The position numbers and the translations under genes are program-made. Shown here piece by piece: positions 55,184 through 63,775 of a stretch of DNA of 64,000 nucleotides. Below the pieces are notes generated by a model. That model searched no databases. It saw only the letters and a program-made list of their open reading frames with translations, and was not told the DNA's origin. Within the stretch, counting starts at the first letter, position 1; the number at the start of each line of letters is the position of its first letter. This DNA comes from Calothrix sp. C42_A2020_038. Its GTDB lineage: Bacteria; Cyanobacteriota; Cyanobacteriia; Cyanobacteriales; Nostocaceae. The stretch covers positions 62,001 through 126,000 of the forward strand of contig JACYLQ010000006.1 of the NCBI GenBank assembly GCA_015272395.1, in the 5' to 3' direction.

Positions 55184-55235
55184 TAACCTTGGGTGTGCAG
55201 ACGCGACATCCAAAGTATCTTTTGTCATAAATTTT

Positions 55236-55288
55236 GTATAGACGCGGTGTCATAGCCCTATGGGCATAGCATAGCAGCGCGTCTCTAC
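55236..55288 (+). repeat. GTATAGACGCG..CGCGTCTCTAC palindromic repeat
   Basis: A long variant of the GTAGAGACG repeat with an inner CATAGCCCTATGGGCATAG stem. It lies between the convergent ArsR and GerMN genes and may end both transcripts. Confidence 0.6.
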
Positions 55289-55292
55289 ATAA

Positions 55293-55907
55293 TTACAATT
55301 GATAGTTTTTGCTAAAGCTGTCACGAGTTAAGGGTTGGTCTAATTCCAAACCTTCTCCGCCTAAAACATCCAACTGTTTACCGTTTACATCAATGTAAAC
55401 TTTGGCATTGGGGTTTAAGCTAGTGGCAGTATATACAACTTGTCCGACACGTCCTGTCATCGACGCGCTACCACCACCACTAGTAAATTCTTCAGATAGA
55501 TTTACGCGAACACTGTCATTCTCAACTTTGACATCTAATACTTTTGTTCCCGATGGAATTGTGCTACTAGTGTCTCCATCGTTTTTTGCTGTCAATAAGC
55601 TATTAAATGCAGCTTGTAAAAATTGATTCGGGTTATCTTTAGATGCTGATACCTTTACTGGTAGAGGCACTAATTGGAAATTCGTACCAGTATCTTTCAA
55701 TAAATAAATTTCTGCTGTTTGCTCTGACCCTGGAAGCGTTTGAGAATTACTGGGGTTAATTCGTTCTTTTGGAGTATTAACTGGTGTATTTGTATTATTT
55801 GCCTGCCAAGTTATCCAAGCCACACCTCCGCTAACTGCTACGACTGCGGCAGAAACTGCTGCAATTACGCCGGAAGATATACGGTTATTTCTTTGTTGTT
55901 CTCTCAT
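55293..55907 (-). CDS. GerMN domain membrane-anchored protein
   Basis: A 204-residue protein with an N-terminal membrane anchor ('SGVIAAVSAAVVAVSGGVAW'), a Pro/Asn/Thr linker and a GerMN domain: 'AEIYLLKDTGTNFQLVPLPV', 'FLQAAFNSLLTAKNDG', 'SGTKVLDVKVENDSVRVNLS' and 'TGRVGQVVYTATSLNPNAKV'. GerMN domains occur in spore-germination proteins and in non-sporulating bacteria, where they are thought to act at the cell envelope. The soluble part should face the periplasm. Nothing nearby indicates a partner. Confidence 0.83.
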   Translation of the reverse strand: MREQQRNNRISSGVIAAVSAAVVAVSGGVAWITWQANNTNTPVNTPKERINPSNSQTLPGSEQTAEIYLLKDTGTNFQLVPLPVKVSASKDNPNQFLQAAFNSLLTAKNDGDTSSTIPSGTKVLDVKVENDSVRVNLSEEFTSGGGSASMTGRVGQVVYTATSLNPNAKVYIDVNGKQLDVLGGEGLELDQPLTRDSFSKNYQL

Positions 55908-55973
55908 ATTTTTGACCTTTCTTGTAGCTGTGAACCATAAATATGATTACTTTTGCCATGCATTACGATGAAC

Positions 55974-56777
55974 TTATAACCTGACATTCAACAATTTTGA
56001 AGAAGGTTCAATTCTTACAAAAGCACCTATTTCTAACTCATTGGCTTTCATATTAAATTTCAGAATTCGCATTATTAAACCGTCAGCTTCCAAGTTACCT
56101 AAATCTAAGCGTTGGTTAAGATTATTTACTATAACATTTAGAAATCGGGTTGGAACTTCTTCCTCGTTCACTTTTGCAACTGGATGAATTAGCTTCAGTC
56201 TTCTTCCAGCTTCTATTTCAATCCCTGTCTCTATCTTTATCAGTAATGGCTCTGTATTATTTTCCTCCTGTATTTCTACTTGAAAACCAATACGCTGATT
56301 AGCTAAAAATTTTACTTTAGGATTAGCAATACGGTACACAGGCTCAGGCGCCGTATTCACTGTCCCAGCAGAAGTAATGTTTAGCTTACGAAGGCGCGCT
56401 AAGAATGCTTCCGACTGTAAAAGTTCATTGATATCAGCTTCGGTGAGAACGACCCGGCAACCAGCTTGTAAAGGTTGCTTAAGCAAAGGTCGTTGTTTTC
56501 GATTACGAAAATTAAATTCAATAGCGTCGGTCTCTAACTCCAACGCGGTGATGCGAAAATCCTGGCGCTTTAATTGTAGCGAACGTCCAGCAATTCGGAT
56601 CTGATTAATTTTCCCTTGTAGCAATTGATGCGTTGGTGCATTATCCACACGCACTTGTAACTGCTCAAAAGAAGTTAACTGTGAACGAATTGCATTTTCA
56701 GCCGTGTGGTCAAGAAGTATTCCAGCAGGAGTAATTAAGCCCAACAATCCAGATAAAAGTATAGTTATCAATTCCAT
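55974..56777 (-). CDS. DUF2993 (LmeA-like) envelope protein
   Basis: A 267-residue protein from the Met ending at 56777 (MELITILLSGLLGLITPAGI), whose hydrophobic start is a signal anchor; the frame extends 17 codons further upstream without support. DUF2993 features: 'AENAIRSQLTSFEQLQVRVD', 'HQLLQGKINQIRIAGRSLQL', 'GCRVVLTEADINELLQSEAF' and 'NNLNQRLDLGNLEADGLIMR'. In actinobacteria the family includes LmeA, linked to lipomannan; the cyanobacterial role is unknown. Fold expectation is a lipid-binding, BPI-like tubular domain. Confidence 0.8.
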   Translation of the reverse strand: MELITILLSGLLGLITPAGILLDHTAENAIRSQLTSFEQLQVRVDNAPTHQLLQGKINQIRIAGRSLQLKRQDFRITALELETDAIEFNFRNRKQRPLLKQPLQAGCRVVLTEADINELLQSEAFLARLRKLNITSAGTVNTAPEPVYRIANPKVKFLANQRIGFQVEIQEENNTEPLLIKIETGIEIEAGRRLKLIHPVAKVNEEEVPTRFLNVIVNNLNQRLDLGNLEADGLIMRILKFNMKANELEIGAFVRIEPSSKLLNVRL

Positions 56778-57341
56778 ACTAGCTTTGTACGTGCTTTTTG
56801 TTACATATAATCTCCTGTAGAGTAACACTTGTAGGTAAAATATTAAGTCGAGATAAAAAGATATATACTACTTCATCACGTTCAAGCTCAATTCCGAACA
56901 AGCAGTAAGAAGTTTTTTATGGGTTTGAAAATTTGGGCGCTTACGACAAACTATTCAACATCCGTACAACCCGTCAACGTAGCTACCAACTCAGCACTTG
57001 TACAATTATTGACGATAATAGCTTCTTCACAAACTTTGATAATAGCAGTATCAACACCTTTGCAAAAATAATAATTATGCTCAATAAGCATGATTTTCCC
57101 TAGTGGTTCATGTTAAAAGTTTTGGTGGGTTGGCTGGCAACGGATGTAGCGGATGTAAAGGATGGGTTATTCCTCTAATTTTCTCCTTGTTTCCTGGCTT
57201 TCAAATGGGCCATAACAACCGTGGCAAAGGGATTGTCGCTGACTTCTAGTTCTTCCCAACGGTTGTTTTATTCTTTCTTTTAACTTGGCTAAAGGCATTT
57301 GGACAAACTGCTGATTATAATATCCAAAATCTAAAATTTGT
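56778..57341. other. Gap with the fullest copy of the CATGTTAAAAGTTTTGG repeat
   Basis: No gene is supported. 57100-57171 is a dispersed repeat running from CTAGTGGTTCATGTTAAAAG through TTTTGGTGGGTTGGCTGGCA to three GGATGTA-type units. The remaining bases, including GTACAACCCGTCAACGTAGC, match nothing else I can recognise. A 77-codon minus frame at 57167-57400 overlaps the next gene and looks like chance. Confidence 0.55.
57100..57171 (-). repeat. Dispersed 70-base repeat, fullest copy
   Basis: In outline: TAGTGGTTCATGT, AAAAGTTTTGGTGGG, TGGCAACGGATGTAGCGG and ATGTAAAGGATGGG. Its reverse complement is at 3452-3519. Partial copies are at 6651, 37280, 43030, 49989 and 60630. Confidence 0.7.
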
Positions 57342-57920
57342 TTACCATTCTTCTGCCCAGTAGACAATTTCTGAAGTTCGACGGTTAATAGCAACACCAT
57401 AACTGTCGCCGTGATTCCACTTAAAATCTTTACTACCTCTATCTGAGGCGCCTAGCACCAAGATTTCGTAATCAAAGGGAAATGTATTATCAGTAGCATC
57501 ATCACTGGTGTGGAAAAATGTGGTCGGTACACCGTTAGGCTTTTCGATGTGTTCGTTTGTGTTACCACCTCTAAATTTATACTTTGCAGCCTGACGATAT
57601 TTTGCGATTAAGTAATCTATCCTAGTTTGTGGTTGTTTCATTCGTAATTGCAGCACATTACCCCCCTGCATATACCCAGGTGAGTAAACAAAGCGAATTT
57701 CTGTAGCGTCAGTAGGTATTTCAGTAGGGAAATGATTTATTTGTGCTTTATTTAACCACAACCTTGATCGTACTTCTTGATAACGCCCGGTGTCTTTAAC
57801 TATTTGATTTTCCTGTCTTTGATCAAGCGCGCGACTTAGAAAAAATCCTCCTCCGACTAGCCCTATCCCTCCCATTGACATCAAAAATACTGTAATTATT
57901 TTTACAAGACTTTTTTTCAT
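57342..57920 (-). CDS. Unrecognised 192-residue membrane-anchored protein
   Basis: I do not recognise the family. An N-terminal hydrophobic helix ('IITVFLMSMGGIGLVGGGFF') is a signal anchor, and the rest is soluble and should face the periplasm. The conserved-looking core is 'FPTEIPTDATEIRFVYSPGY' with 'GNVLQLRMKQPQTRIDYLIA' and 'YEILVLGASDRGSKDFKWNH' with 'GDSYGVAINRRTSEIVYWAE', a beta-rich pattern. No cysteine pairs or catalytic triad stand out. It is flanked by repeat-rich gaps on both sides. Confidence 0.7.
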   Translation of the reverse strand: MKKSLVKIITVFLMSMGGIGLVGGGFFLSRALDQRQENQIVKDTGRYQEVRSRLWLNKAQINHFPTEIPTDATEIRFVYSPGYMQGGNVLQLRMKQPQTRIDYLIAKYRQAAKYKFRGGNTNEHIEKPNGVPTTFFHTSDDATDNTFPFDYEILVLGASDRGSKDFKWNHGDSYGVAINRRTSEIVYWAEEW

Positions 57921-58303
57921 TTAGCTGGGTATTTTTTAGAGTTTTTTAAGTCCTATTACCCAATTACTAATTGAATAAGTAATTTTCCGTATCTAGCTAC
58001 GGATATATTTACAAAACTTTTCAATAAAATTCGTAATTTTGCTGAAGACAATGACTCTCGGACTCTCCCAATGGAAGCAGTAAGTACGATATTACTATTA
58101 AATTTGATGAAATTGAGTTTAACAAGCCAACAGATAAATAATATTATGTCCGGTTGATTGCCCACCCCGGTAGAGAACGACAGTCTGGTTACGTAATCGT
58201 AATAAAATCATTGTAGAGACGCGTAAAACCGAAGCGTCTCTACATTATCGGTAATTATGGGTAATCAACTGCACATGACATACACAAGACCTTGATGTGC
58301 AAA
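57921..58303. other. Gap with palindromic repeat
   Basis: No gene seen. The GTAGAGACGC..GCGTCTCTAC palindrome at 58213-58243 belongs to the dispersed family, and GATTGCCCACCCCGG at 58154-58168 is a fragment of another repeat. Confidence 0.5.
58213..58243 (+). repeat. GTAGAGACG-type palindromic repeat
   Basis: Perfect ten-base arms GTAGAGACGC and GCGTCTCTAC with an 11-base loop; the cleanest copy of the family in this window. Confidence 0.75.
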
Positions 58304-58726
58304 TCAAGCAGCCCAAGTTTGGTTTACACCAGAGAATTTAGTGATATCTGCAATTGTTGCTTTCGTTTCAGTAATTTCTTGTTCTTCGACTTCACCATCA
58401 ATGATATTAGTTTCTTGATTAGTAGCCATGATACTTGCAGCAAGGTTGCCAAGTGTAGCAACTCTAACTGGCTCATGTGCGGTATCGAATCGAAAGCTGT
58501 TAGTACTGGCGCCAACTTCTGACATACCTTGTGACTTTGATATCCGTAGCTCCACAAGTACCTTTTGCATTGCACTGTAAGAGTCTGCATTCATCTGTGC
58601 GTTTGTATCACTTCTTCTACGCAGAAAATCAATGTTCAAACACTCCTTATTTGAACATGATGGCGCCTTATCATTACCTTTGCCATCGCTCCCATTGCTG
58701 GAAGTGTTAAAGTCATTATTTTGCAT
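58304..58726 (-). CDS. Unrecognised 140-residue small protein, possible peptide precursor
   Basis: I do not recognise it. Translation from the ATG ending at 58726 (MQNNDFNTSSNGSDGKG) is supported by AAAGGA at nine-base spacing; the frame continues 23 codons upstream without support. The N terminus is Asn/Ser/Gly/Lys-rich and unstructured, with two cysteines in CSNKEC. A helical middle ('YSAMQKVLVELRISKSQG', 'VRVATLGNLAASIMATNQET') is followed by an acidic segment ('IDGEVEEQEITETKATI') and the tail KFSGVNQTWAA. A leader-like acidic region before a short tail is compatible with a modified-peptide precursor, but no modifying enzyme lies nearby. Confidence 0.55.
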   Translation of the reverse strand: MQNNDFNTSSNGSDGKGNDKAPSCSNKECLNIDFLRRRSDTNAQMNADSYSAMQKVLVELRISKSQGMSEVGASTNSFRFDTAHEPVRVATLGNLAASIMATNQETNIIDGEVEEQEITETKATIADITKFSGVNQTWAA

Positions 58727-59280
58727 ATTCTTAATCCTTTCTAAGAGAACACAGATGCCACGGAAATAATCTAAATTCCCGCAGGGTAATCGCAAATTCT
58801 AACAATTGCTAATTTGAAATAAAGGGCAAAAGATAAGGTTGAGAAAAAGTTTTGCACAGGACAGCCAAAAAAATACAGGTAAAGAAGTTAACTAACTTTT
58901 TTACCTTTAATTTCCTGAGCTTTACCCTACAGCTTTTTCGCGCTAACTTACCATTTGCCCTATTCAGATAGGCTTTTCGACTTGTCAGGGAGGAATTCAC
59001 GCATCGGCTTTCACCGAATTGCTATGGTTGATATTATGAGCATTTATAAGACTAAAGTGAATACGTAGTTACACTGAAATTACTATTCACTTGCCCTTGA
59101 AGTTCAGTGTAAATCACGGTATCATTTACGAATTCAGGCGCTATGCAGCACTAATTGGCTTTTTGATTTGCATGTAGGGGGTATTACCCCTGATGTGCTT
59201 AACCCCTAAATTATGACACCCCTCATAGGTTTTGGCAAGTTTTTGATATAAGTTAAGTACTGATAAGCAATTTTCTTGTG
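58727..59280. other. Gap without recognisable gene
   Basis: About 550 bases. The stem GGGGGTATTACCCC at 59176-59189 is the only clear structure. A 63-codon minus frame at 58809-59000 is basic and hydrophobic but has no ribosome-binding site. Confidence 0.45.
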
Positions 59281-59526
59281 TTACACGTTTTTCAGAAAAA
59301 ATCTAAGCACGGAATCGCGACACCCAAGCAAGACATTGAACTTATACACCCATCTACAAGATAAACCGCGCTTGATCATATCCCTCACCACTCCACTTAC
59401 CTCTTGCATCCGTTCCCTTTTCTGCTTATTTTCTTTTCGGACTAGGGCATCATAGGCTTTATTATCAGCTGATGATAAAGTTGCTTTCCACGCCCTATAC
59501 TCCTCTCCCGGAGTGCGTTGAACCAC
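59281..59526 (-). CDS. Doubtful 81-residue open reading frame
   Basis: The first 55 residues ('TPGEEYRAWKATLSSADNKA', 'YDALVRKENKQKRERMQEV') have a helical, protein-like composition. The last 25 residues look like chance sequence, so it may be a fragment of a broken gene. I recognise no family. The surrounding 1.2 kb is repeat-rich and gene-poor. Confidence 0.3.
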   Translation of the reverse strand: MVQRTPGEEYRAWKATLSSADNKAYDALVRKENKQKRERMQEVSGVVRDMIKRGLSCRWVYKFNVLLGCRDSVLRFFLKNV

Positions 59527-59955
59527 GGGGTCAATTCTGGCTTAAATACGGCGCCAGCGTGCGACTAAGAAACGAGTAGTAGAGGATAATTTATTTACAC
59601 AAAGTAAGTGATTATAGTAATCATATTTGATTTCTGAAAAAATCTCAGTACCTGTACCTTGATGTGGTGGGCAATGCCCACCTTACGTATATTTCAAAAA
59701 TCAAATATCAAAAATCAAATATTAGTCCTATAGGACTTACGCTAATTAATAAACAAAGGCGCCAGCAACATTGTATCTGTCTGGAGCGAAATATATTCAA
59801 GGGTTTGCTTGAAATTGTCAAGTCGGCGCAAACTTTGTAATAAACCAACGTTTCTAAGCTCACGGCGCACTTGATTAGAAATAGAATGGGAGAGAGAAGA
59901 CGGGGAAGCGTGATGATTGATTTAAAATAATGTTCTAAGGATAAAAGGAGTAATC
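59527..59955. other. Repeat-bearing gap before the second Uma2 gene
   Basis: No gene. It contains the GGTGGGCAATGCCCACC palindrome at 59667-59683, a direct repeat of AAAATCAAATAT at 59697 and 59711, and AGTCCTATAGGACTTACG at 59724-59741, partly repeated at 62497-62510. GGCGCC occurs twice here. Confidence 0.5.
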
Positions 59956-60579
59956 ATGACCCAAACACGACCCGAACGAAAGCTATTTACCTTTGATGAA
60001 TTTATCGAATGGTATCCCAACAATGGTAAAAGTTATGAACTACATGATGGAGTAATAATTGAGATGCCACCAGCAACAGGTGATCATACAGATATTATTG
60101 GTTTTTTAACCGATATGATACTTGAAGCAATTCATCAAGATAAACGTCCTTACAGAACTTCAGAATCAGCACTCGTGAAAACACCAAATGAGCTATCAGC
60201 TTACAAACCTGATATGTTGGTAATTAATCGCGGAAATCTCAAAAATGAACCATTGTGGAAAAAACAATCTACACTTATTTACCCTGAATCTGTACCCTTA
60301 ATCATTGAGATAGTTAGTAGCAACTGGCAGGATGATTATGATAAGAAGTTTAATGATTATGAAGCTATGGGTATTCCAGAATACTGGATTGTTGATTATG
60401 CTGCGTTCGGTGGACGTAAATACATTGGTAAGCCTAAACAACCTACGATTTTTGTATGTGACTTAATCGATGGGGAATATCAGATGACACCATTTAGAAG
60501 TACAGATAGTATTGTATCGTCTACATTTCCACAGTTGAACTTAACAGTACAACAGATTTTTGACTCGGTTGCAGTTTAA
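59956..60579 (+). CDS. Uma2 family protein (DUF820), second copy
   Basis: A 207-residue PD-(D/E)XK-fold protein with AAAGGAG as ribosome-binding site ten bases before the ATG. Elements: 'SYELHDGVIIEMPPATGDHT', 'ALVKTPNELSAYKPDMLVIN' (metal Asp), 'VPLIIEIVSSNWQDDYDKKF' (ExV and Lys) and 'DYEAMGIPEYWIVDYAAFGG'. The catalytic set is intact. It belongs to a different Uma2 subgroup from the gene at 42305, which shares little beyond these motifs, so it is not a recent duplicate. It sits in the most repeat-rich part of the window. Confidence 0.88.
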   Translation: MTQTRPERKLFTFDEFIEWYPNNGKSYELHDGVIIEMPPATGDHTDIIGFLTDMILEAIHQDKRPYRTSESALVKTPNELSAYKPDMLVINRGNLKNEPLWKKQSTLIYPESVPLIIEIVSSNWQDDYDKKFNDYEAMGIPEYWIVDYAAFGGRKYIGKPKQPTIFVCDLIDGEYQMTPFRSTDSIVSSTFPQLNLTVQQIFDSVAV

Positions 60580-60807
60580 AAGTATTAATGTGGGATGAAA
60601 TTCATATCTGCAATTTTGAGAATGGTAACCCCTTAGAACTTTTGACATGAGCCAGTCGGTTGGGTTGTGCGATCACGTAACCCAAGATTTACCCAGAAAT
60701 TCGCAGTATAAACTAAACATAGCTACAGTAACAAGGGTTATATGCTGGCGGCTACGGGCTTAAGGTGTCAAAATAGAAACAACCCCCACGTCAAAACCCA
60801 AAATCCT

Positions 60808-60890
60808 ATGAGTAGCGCCTATCAAATCAAGCCCTGGACACAGGTAGTCACTCCCCATGCTGATATTCTACCAAATTTAGATGCGTTTAC
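60808..60890 (+). pseudogene. Probable N-terminal stub of a DUF499 ATP-binding protein gene
   Basis: The start MSSAYQIKPWTQVVTPHADI followed by LPNLDA resembles the first residues of DUF499 proteins (KPW..VVTPH.D), which are normally about 1,000 residues. After this the frame runs into a GCCTCTCCTGAAAGGAGAGG hairpin repeat and stops at 60951, so the body of the gene is missing. The match is short and made from memory. Confidence 0.45.
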
Positions 60891-60892
60891 CC

Positions 60893-60931
60893 TGCCTCTC
60901 CTGAAAGGAGAGGGGTTGGGGGAGAGGTTTT
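60893..60931 (+). repeat. CTCTCCTGAAAGGAGAG hairpin repeat
   Basis: CTCTCCT and AGGAGAG arms followed by GGGTTGGGGGAGAGG. Related stems lie in the 31990-32170 gap and at 63776-63801. It lies at the break of the DUF499-like stub. Confidence 0.55.
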
Positions 60932-60934
60932 CAA

Positions 60935-62485
60935 TTACAACGACTGTTTAATATTGATTATACTGGCTGGACTTTGTATACCGTAACGAGTCACACCCGA
61001 TACTGCTACCGCATCAATTTGAGCATCATTTAATAAATACGAGTTTTGACTAGCTGGTAAGATATTTGTTGTCCATTCGTTTCCTATTTTTGTCTGAACT
61101 ACCCATAACCATACTGGTTTTTTTCCTGTTGTTTTCCAAGTTAGTTGAGTAGTGTTGGAAGTTGCGTCTTTTTGAATATTTAATGTTGGTTGAGTAGGTG
61201 CTGTTTTGTTGAGCCAGGGTGATGCTGGTACTAATGCTTGATTTTGGTAGCTTTCCTGTGATAGTAAATCTGATACTCCGGTTCGGTTTTGCATTAAAGG
61301 TTTCATGCTGAAGTGGATGTTGCCGGCGCCTGCAAAACCGCGCGTGGTTTTGATTTGATAAAGTATTTCGTGAGCATCCCAGTTTTGACGCTCTTTGTTG
61401 CCAACTCGACTCGTGTAAACAGAAGCCCAAATATGGCGCCCTTTCGGATTCTGATTCATCCACCAGTTCAAAAGTACTGGATAACTTTGGGCTGTTTGTT
61501 CAATTTTCCAATATAGCTGTGGTGAAAAGTAATCTAACCAACCTTCCATTAACCATTTTCTAGAGTCAGCAAATATTTGCTCATAAGCGTTAAAACCTCT
61601 AGCTTGATTTATATTGGATATCTGCTTTGGATATCCAGGTTTCCAAGTTCCGAAGGGACTGATGCCTACTTTCACCCAAGGTTTTGCAGTTTTGATGTTT
61701 TCGTATAACCGTTGTACGAATGTGTTGATGTTTTCTCGGCGCCAGTCGTTACGACTGAGTTGACCTGCAGAATTGAGATATTTTGAATAGCTGATGTCGT
61801 CGGGAAATTCGATAACTTGATTGTTTTCGTTCCGTTCTGGATATGGGTAAAAATAATCATCGATAATGATGCCATCAACATCATAACGTTTGACTACATC
61901 CATCATCACTTTTAACGAGTAGTCCTGAACTTCTTTTTCGCCTGGGTCTAACCACATATACCGACCATATTGTCTAACTAAATCTGGACGTGTTTTTGTA
62001 ATATGGTTCGGCGCCACTTCTGATTTTGCTTGGGGATGACTCGCGCGGTAAGGATTAAACCAAACATGTAATTCTAAACCACGTTTGTGCGCCTCTTGAA
62101 TTGCAAAAGTCAAAGGGTCATAATTTGGTTCGGGAGGTTTGCCCATTGTGCCTGTTAGAAACTCTGACCAAGGTTCATAGGGTGATGCGTATAAAGCATC
62201 AGCCATTGGACGAACTTGGAAAAGTATGGCATTTAGTTTTAATTGTGCGGCTCTATCTAAAATAGCAACCAGTTCTGCTTTTTGTTGGTCTGTACTCAGT
62301 CCAGGTTGAGAGGGAAAGTCTATATTAGCTACGGTAGCAACCCATACACCTCGGAATTCTCGTGTTGGAAGTGGGGGAGTGCTAATTACAGCTTGTTTGA
62401 CTTGTTGTTCCTGGGAGTGAACTGGAGAGGCTGCTGCTAGGAGAAACAATCCGCTTAGAATTGTAGCTTTGATGTTTAAATTCAC
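60935..62485 (-). CDS. GHL10 (DUF187) family glycoside hydrolase-like protein, exported
   Basis: A 516-residue protein with a signal peptide ending near 'AAASPVHS|QEQQ'. The GHL10 TIM-barrel begins 'REFRGVWVATVANIDFPSQP', with 'LKLNAILFQVRPMADALYAS' and 'KRGLELHVWFNPYRASHPQ'. 'RYDVDGIIIDDYFYPYPERN' holds the probable catalytic acidic residues, and 'WVKVGISPFGTWKPGYPKQI' follows. The last 90 residues form an Ig-like/fibronectin-type domain ('TTQLTWKTTGKKPVWLWVVQ'). Such enzymes act on peptidoglycan-linked or exopolysaccharide glycans. Length is normal for the family. Confidence 0.87.
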   Translation of the reverse strand: MNLNIKATILSGLFLLAAASPVHSQEQQVKQAVISTPPLPTREFRGVWVATVANIDFPSQPGLSTDQQKAELVAILDRAAQLKLNAILFQVRPMADALYASPYEPWSEFLTGTMGKPPEPNYDPLTFAIQEAHKRGLELHVWFNPYRASHPQAKSEVAPNHITKTRPDLVRQYGRYMWLDPGEKEVQDYSLKVMMDVVKRYDVDGIIIDDYFYPYPERNENNQVIEFPDDISYSKYLNSAGQLSRNDWRRENINTFVQRLYENIKTAKPWVKVGISPFGTWKPGYPKQISNINQARGFNAYEQIFADSRKWLMEGWLDYFSPQLYWKIEQTAQSYPVLLNWWMNQNPKGRHIWASVYTSRVGNKERQNWDAHEILYQIKTTRGFAGAGNIHFSMKPLMQNRTGVSDLLSQESYQNQALVPASPWLNKTAPTQPTLNIQKDATSNTTQLTWKTTGKKPVWLWVVQTKIGNEWTTNILPASQNSYLLNDAQIDAVAVSGVTRYGIQSPASIINIKQSL

Positions 62486-62518
62486 AAACTTTATACTTAT
62501 AGGACTTACGTTTTCTCT

Positions 62519-62551
62519 AGATTCCTAATTTCTTCAAGAAGTCAGGAATCT
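62519..62551 (+). repeat. AGATTCCTAATTTCTTCAAG hairpin, relative of the ppx terminator
   Basis: Imperfect inverted repeat of the same consensus as 9561-9593 (AGATTCC...GGAATCT). It lies between divergent genes, so it is not a terminator here, which supports the view that it is a mobile or copied element. Confidence 0.55.
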
Positions 62552-62601
62552 TTAAAAATTTTGACAAAAATAATTACAAATAAACTTACTGATAAATACA
62601 A

Positions 62602-63756
62602 ATGACAACAATAACATCAAATACTAAACGTCTTGTTTCCCTAGATGTATTCCGAGGAATTGCTATTGCTTCGATGATAACGGTGAATAATCCAGGTAGC
62701 TGGGAATATGTTTACTCTCCTTTGAAACATGCCCAGTGGCATGGTTGTACCCCTACAGATTTAGTATTTCCTTTCTTTTTATTTATTGTGGGTGTAGCAA
62801 TGGCTTTTGCTTTTGCGAAGTACCAAAATGGAAACAGACCTGATAGTAAAGTTTACAAACGTATTCTACGCCGAGGTCTGTTATTGTTTGCTTTTGGTTT
62901 ATTATTGGCGATTTTCTCCCCTTTTCTAGATTTGCTTTTAAAAGGGGCGCCTATCGACTTGAATAAAATACGAATTATGGGAGTATTGCAGCGTATCAGT
63001 TTAGTTTACATGCTTGCTAGCTTCGCCGTTCTGAACTTGAAGCGGCGCCAGTTATGGGTACTTTCACTCATTTTATTAATTGGCTACTGGATAGCAATGC
63101 AATTAATCCCCGTTCCTGGTTATGGCGCCAATAACCTGACACCTGAAGGAAATTTAGCTGCCTATATAGATAGATTAATTGTAGGTAAGAACCATCTATA
63201 TAAAGGAGGACCCTTTGACCCAGAAGGATTATTTAGCACATTACCTGCTATCGTCACAGTCTTATTTGGATATTTTACAGGTGAATGGCTACTTCAACAA
63301 GCCACAAAAAGCCGTACTAGCCTGAATATCGCGATTTTTGGTGTAATTTGTCTGATTATTGGACATTTATGGGGATTGGTCTTCCCACTCAACAAACAGC
63401 TATGGACTAGTTCCTATGTAATGTATACCACTGGCTGGGCACTACTACTATTAGCTCTGTGCTACGAACTAATCGAAGTTCGAGCTTTAAAGCGTTTAGG
63501 GTTTCTTTTTGAAGTCATGGGGTTGAACGCAATTTTCCTATTTATCGGTTCAGGTCTATTTGCCAGGATACTTAATAAAACCCACATTGGCATCGGAGAA
63601 AAGCCACCAACTATACACACTTGGATTTACAATAACTTATTTGCCTCTTGGGCAGGCGCCATGAATGGCTCTTTACTGTTTGCTTTAGCAACAGTCTTAC
63701 TGTGGTGGGTAATTCTTTATGCTATGTATCGGCGCCGTTGGTTTGTAAAAATATAA
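62602..63756 (+). CDS. NagX-like membrane acyltransferase (COG4299, DUF5009 type)
   Basis: A 384-residue polytopic inner-membrane protein with about ten helices. 'LVSLDVFRGIAIASMITVNN' and 'WHGCTPTDLVFPFFLFIVGV' are the signature of the heparan-alpha-glucosaminide N-acetyltransferase/NagX family, whose conserved Asp-Arg and His take part in transmembrane acetyl transfer. 'RIMGVLQRISLVYMLAS' and 'FDPEGLFSTLPAIVTVLFGY' are also family motifs. It may acetylate amino sugars of envelope glycans. The gene is divergent from the GHL10 hydrolase, consistent with a shared glycan theme. A strong terminator follows. Confidence 0.87.
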   Translation: MTTITSNTKRLVSLDVFRGIAIASMITVNNPGSWEYVYSPLKHAQWHGCTPTDLVFPFFLFIVGVAMAFAFAKYQNGNRPDSKVYKRILRRGLLLFAFGLLLAIFSPFLDLLLKGAPIDLNKIRIMGVLQRISLVYMLASFAVLNLKRRQLWVLSLILLIGYWIAMQLIPVPGYGANNLTPEGNLAAYIDRLIVGKNHLYKGGPFDPEGLFSTLPAIVTVLFGYFTGEWLLQQATKSRTSLNIAIFGVICLIIGHLWGLVFPLNKQLWTSSYVMYTTGWALLLLALCYELIEVRALKRLGFLFEVMGLNAIFLFIGSGLFARILNKTHIGIGEKPPTIHTWIYNNLFASWAGAMNGSLLFALATVLLWWVILYAMYRRRWFVKI

Positions 63757-63775
63757 AACAAAGTTTCATCAAAAA

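Noticed and set aside
57167-57400. 77-codon minus frame overlapping the 192-residue gene
   Set aside because: Overlaps both a better supported gene and a dispersed repeat.
58809-59000. 63-codon minus frame, basic and hydrophobic
   Set aside because: No ribosome-binding site, no recognised motif, and it lies in a gap with little conservation-like signal.
42305-60579. The two Uma2 genes as a recent duplication
   Set aside because: They share only the fold motifs and differ in most other residues, so they are separate family members.
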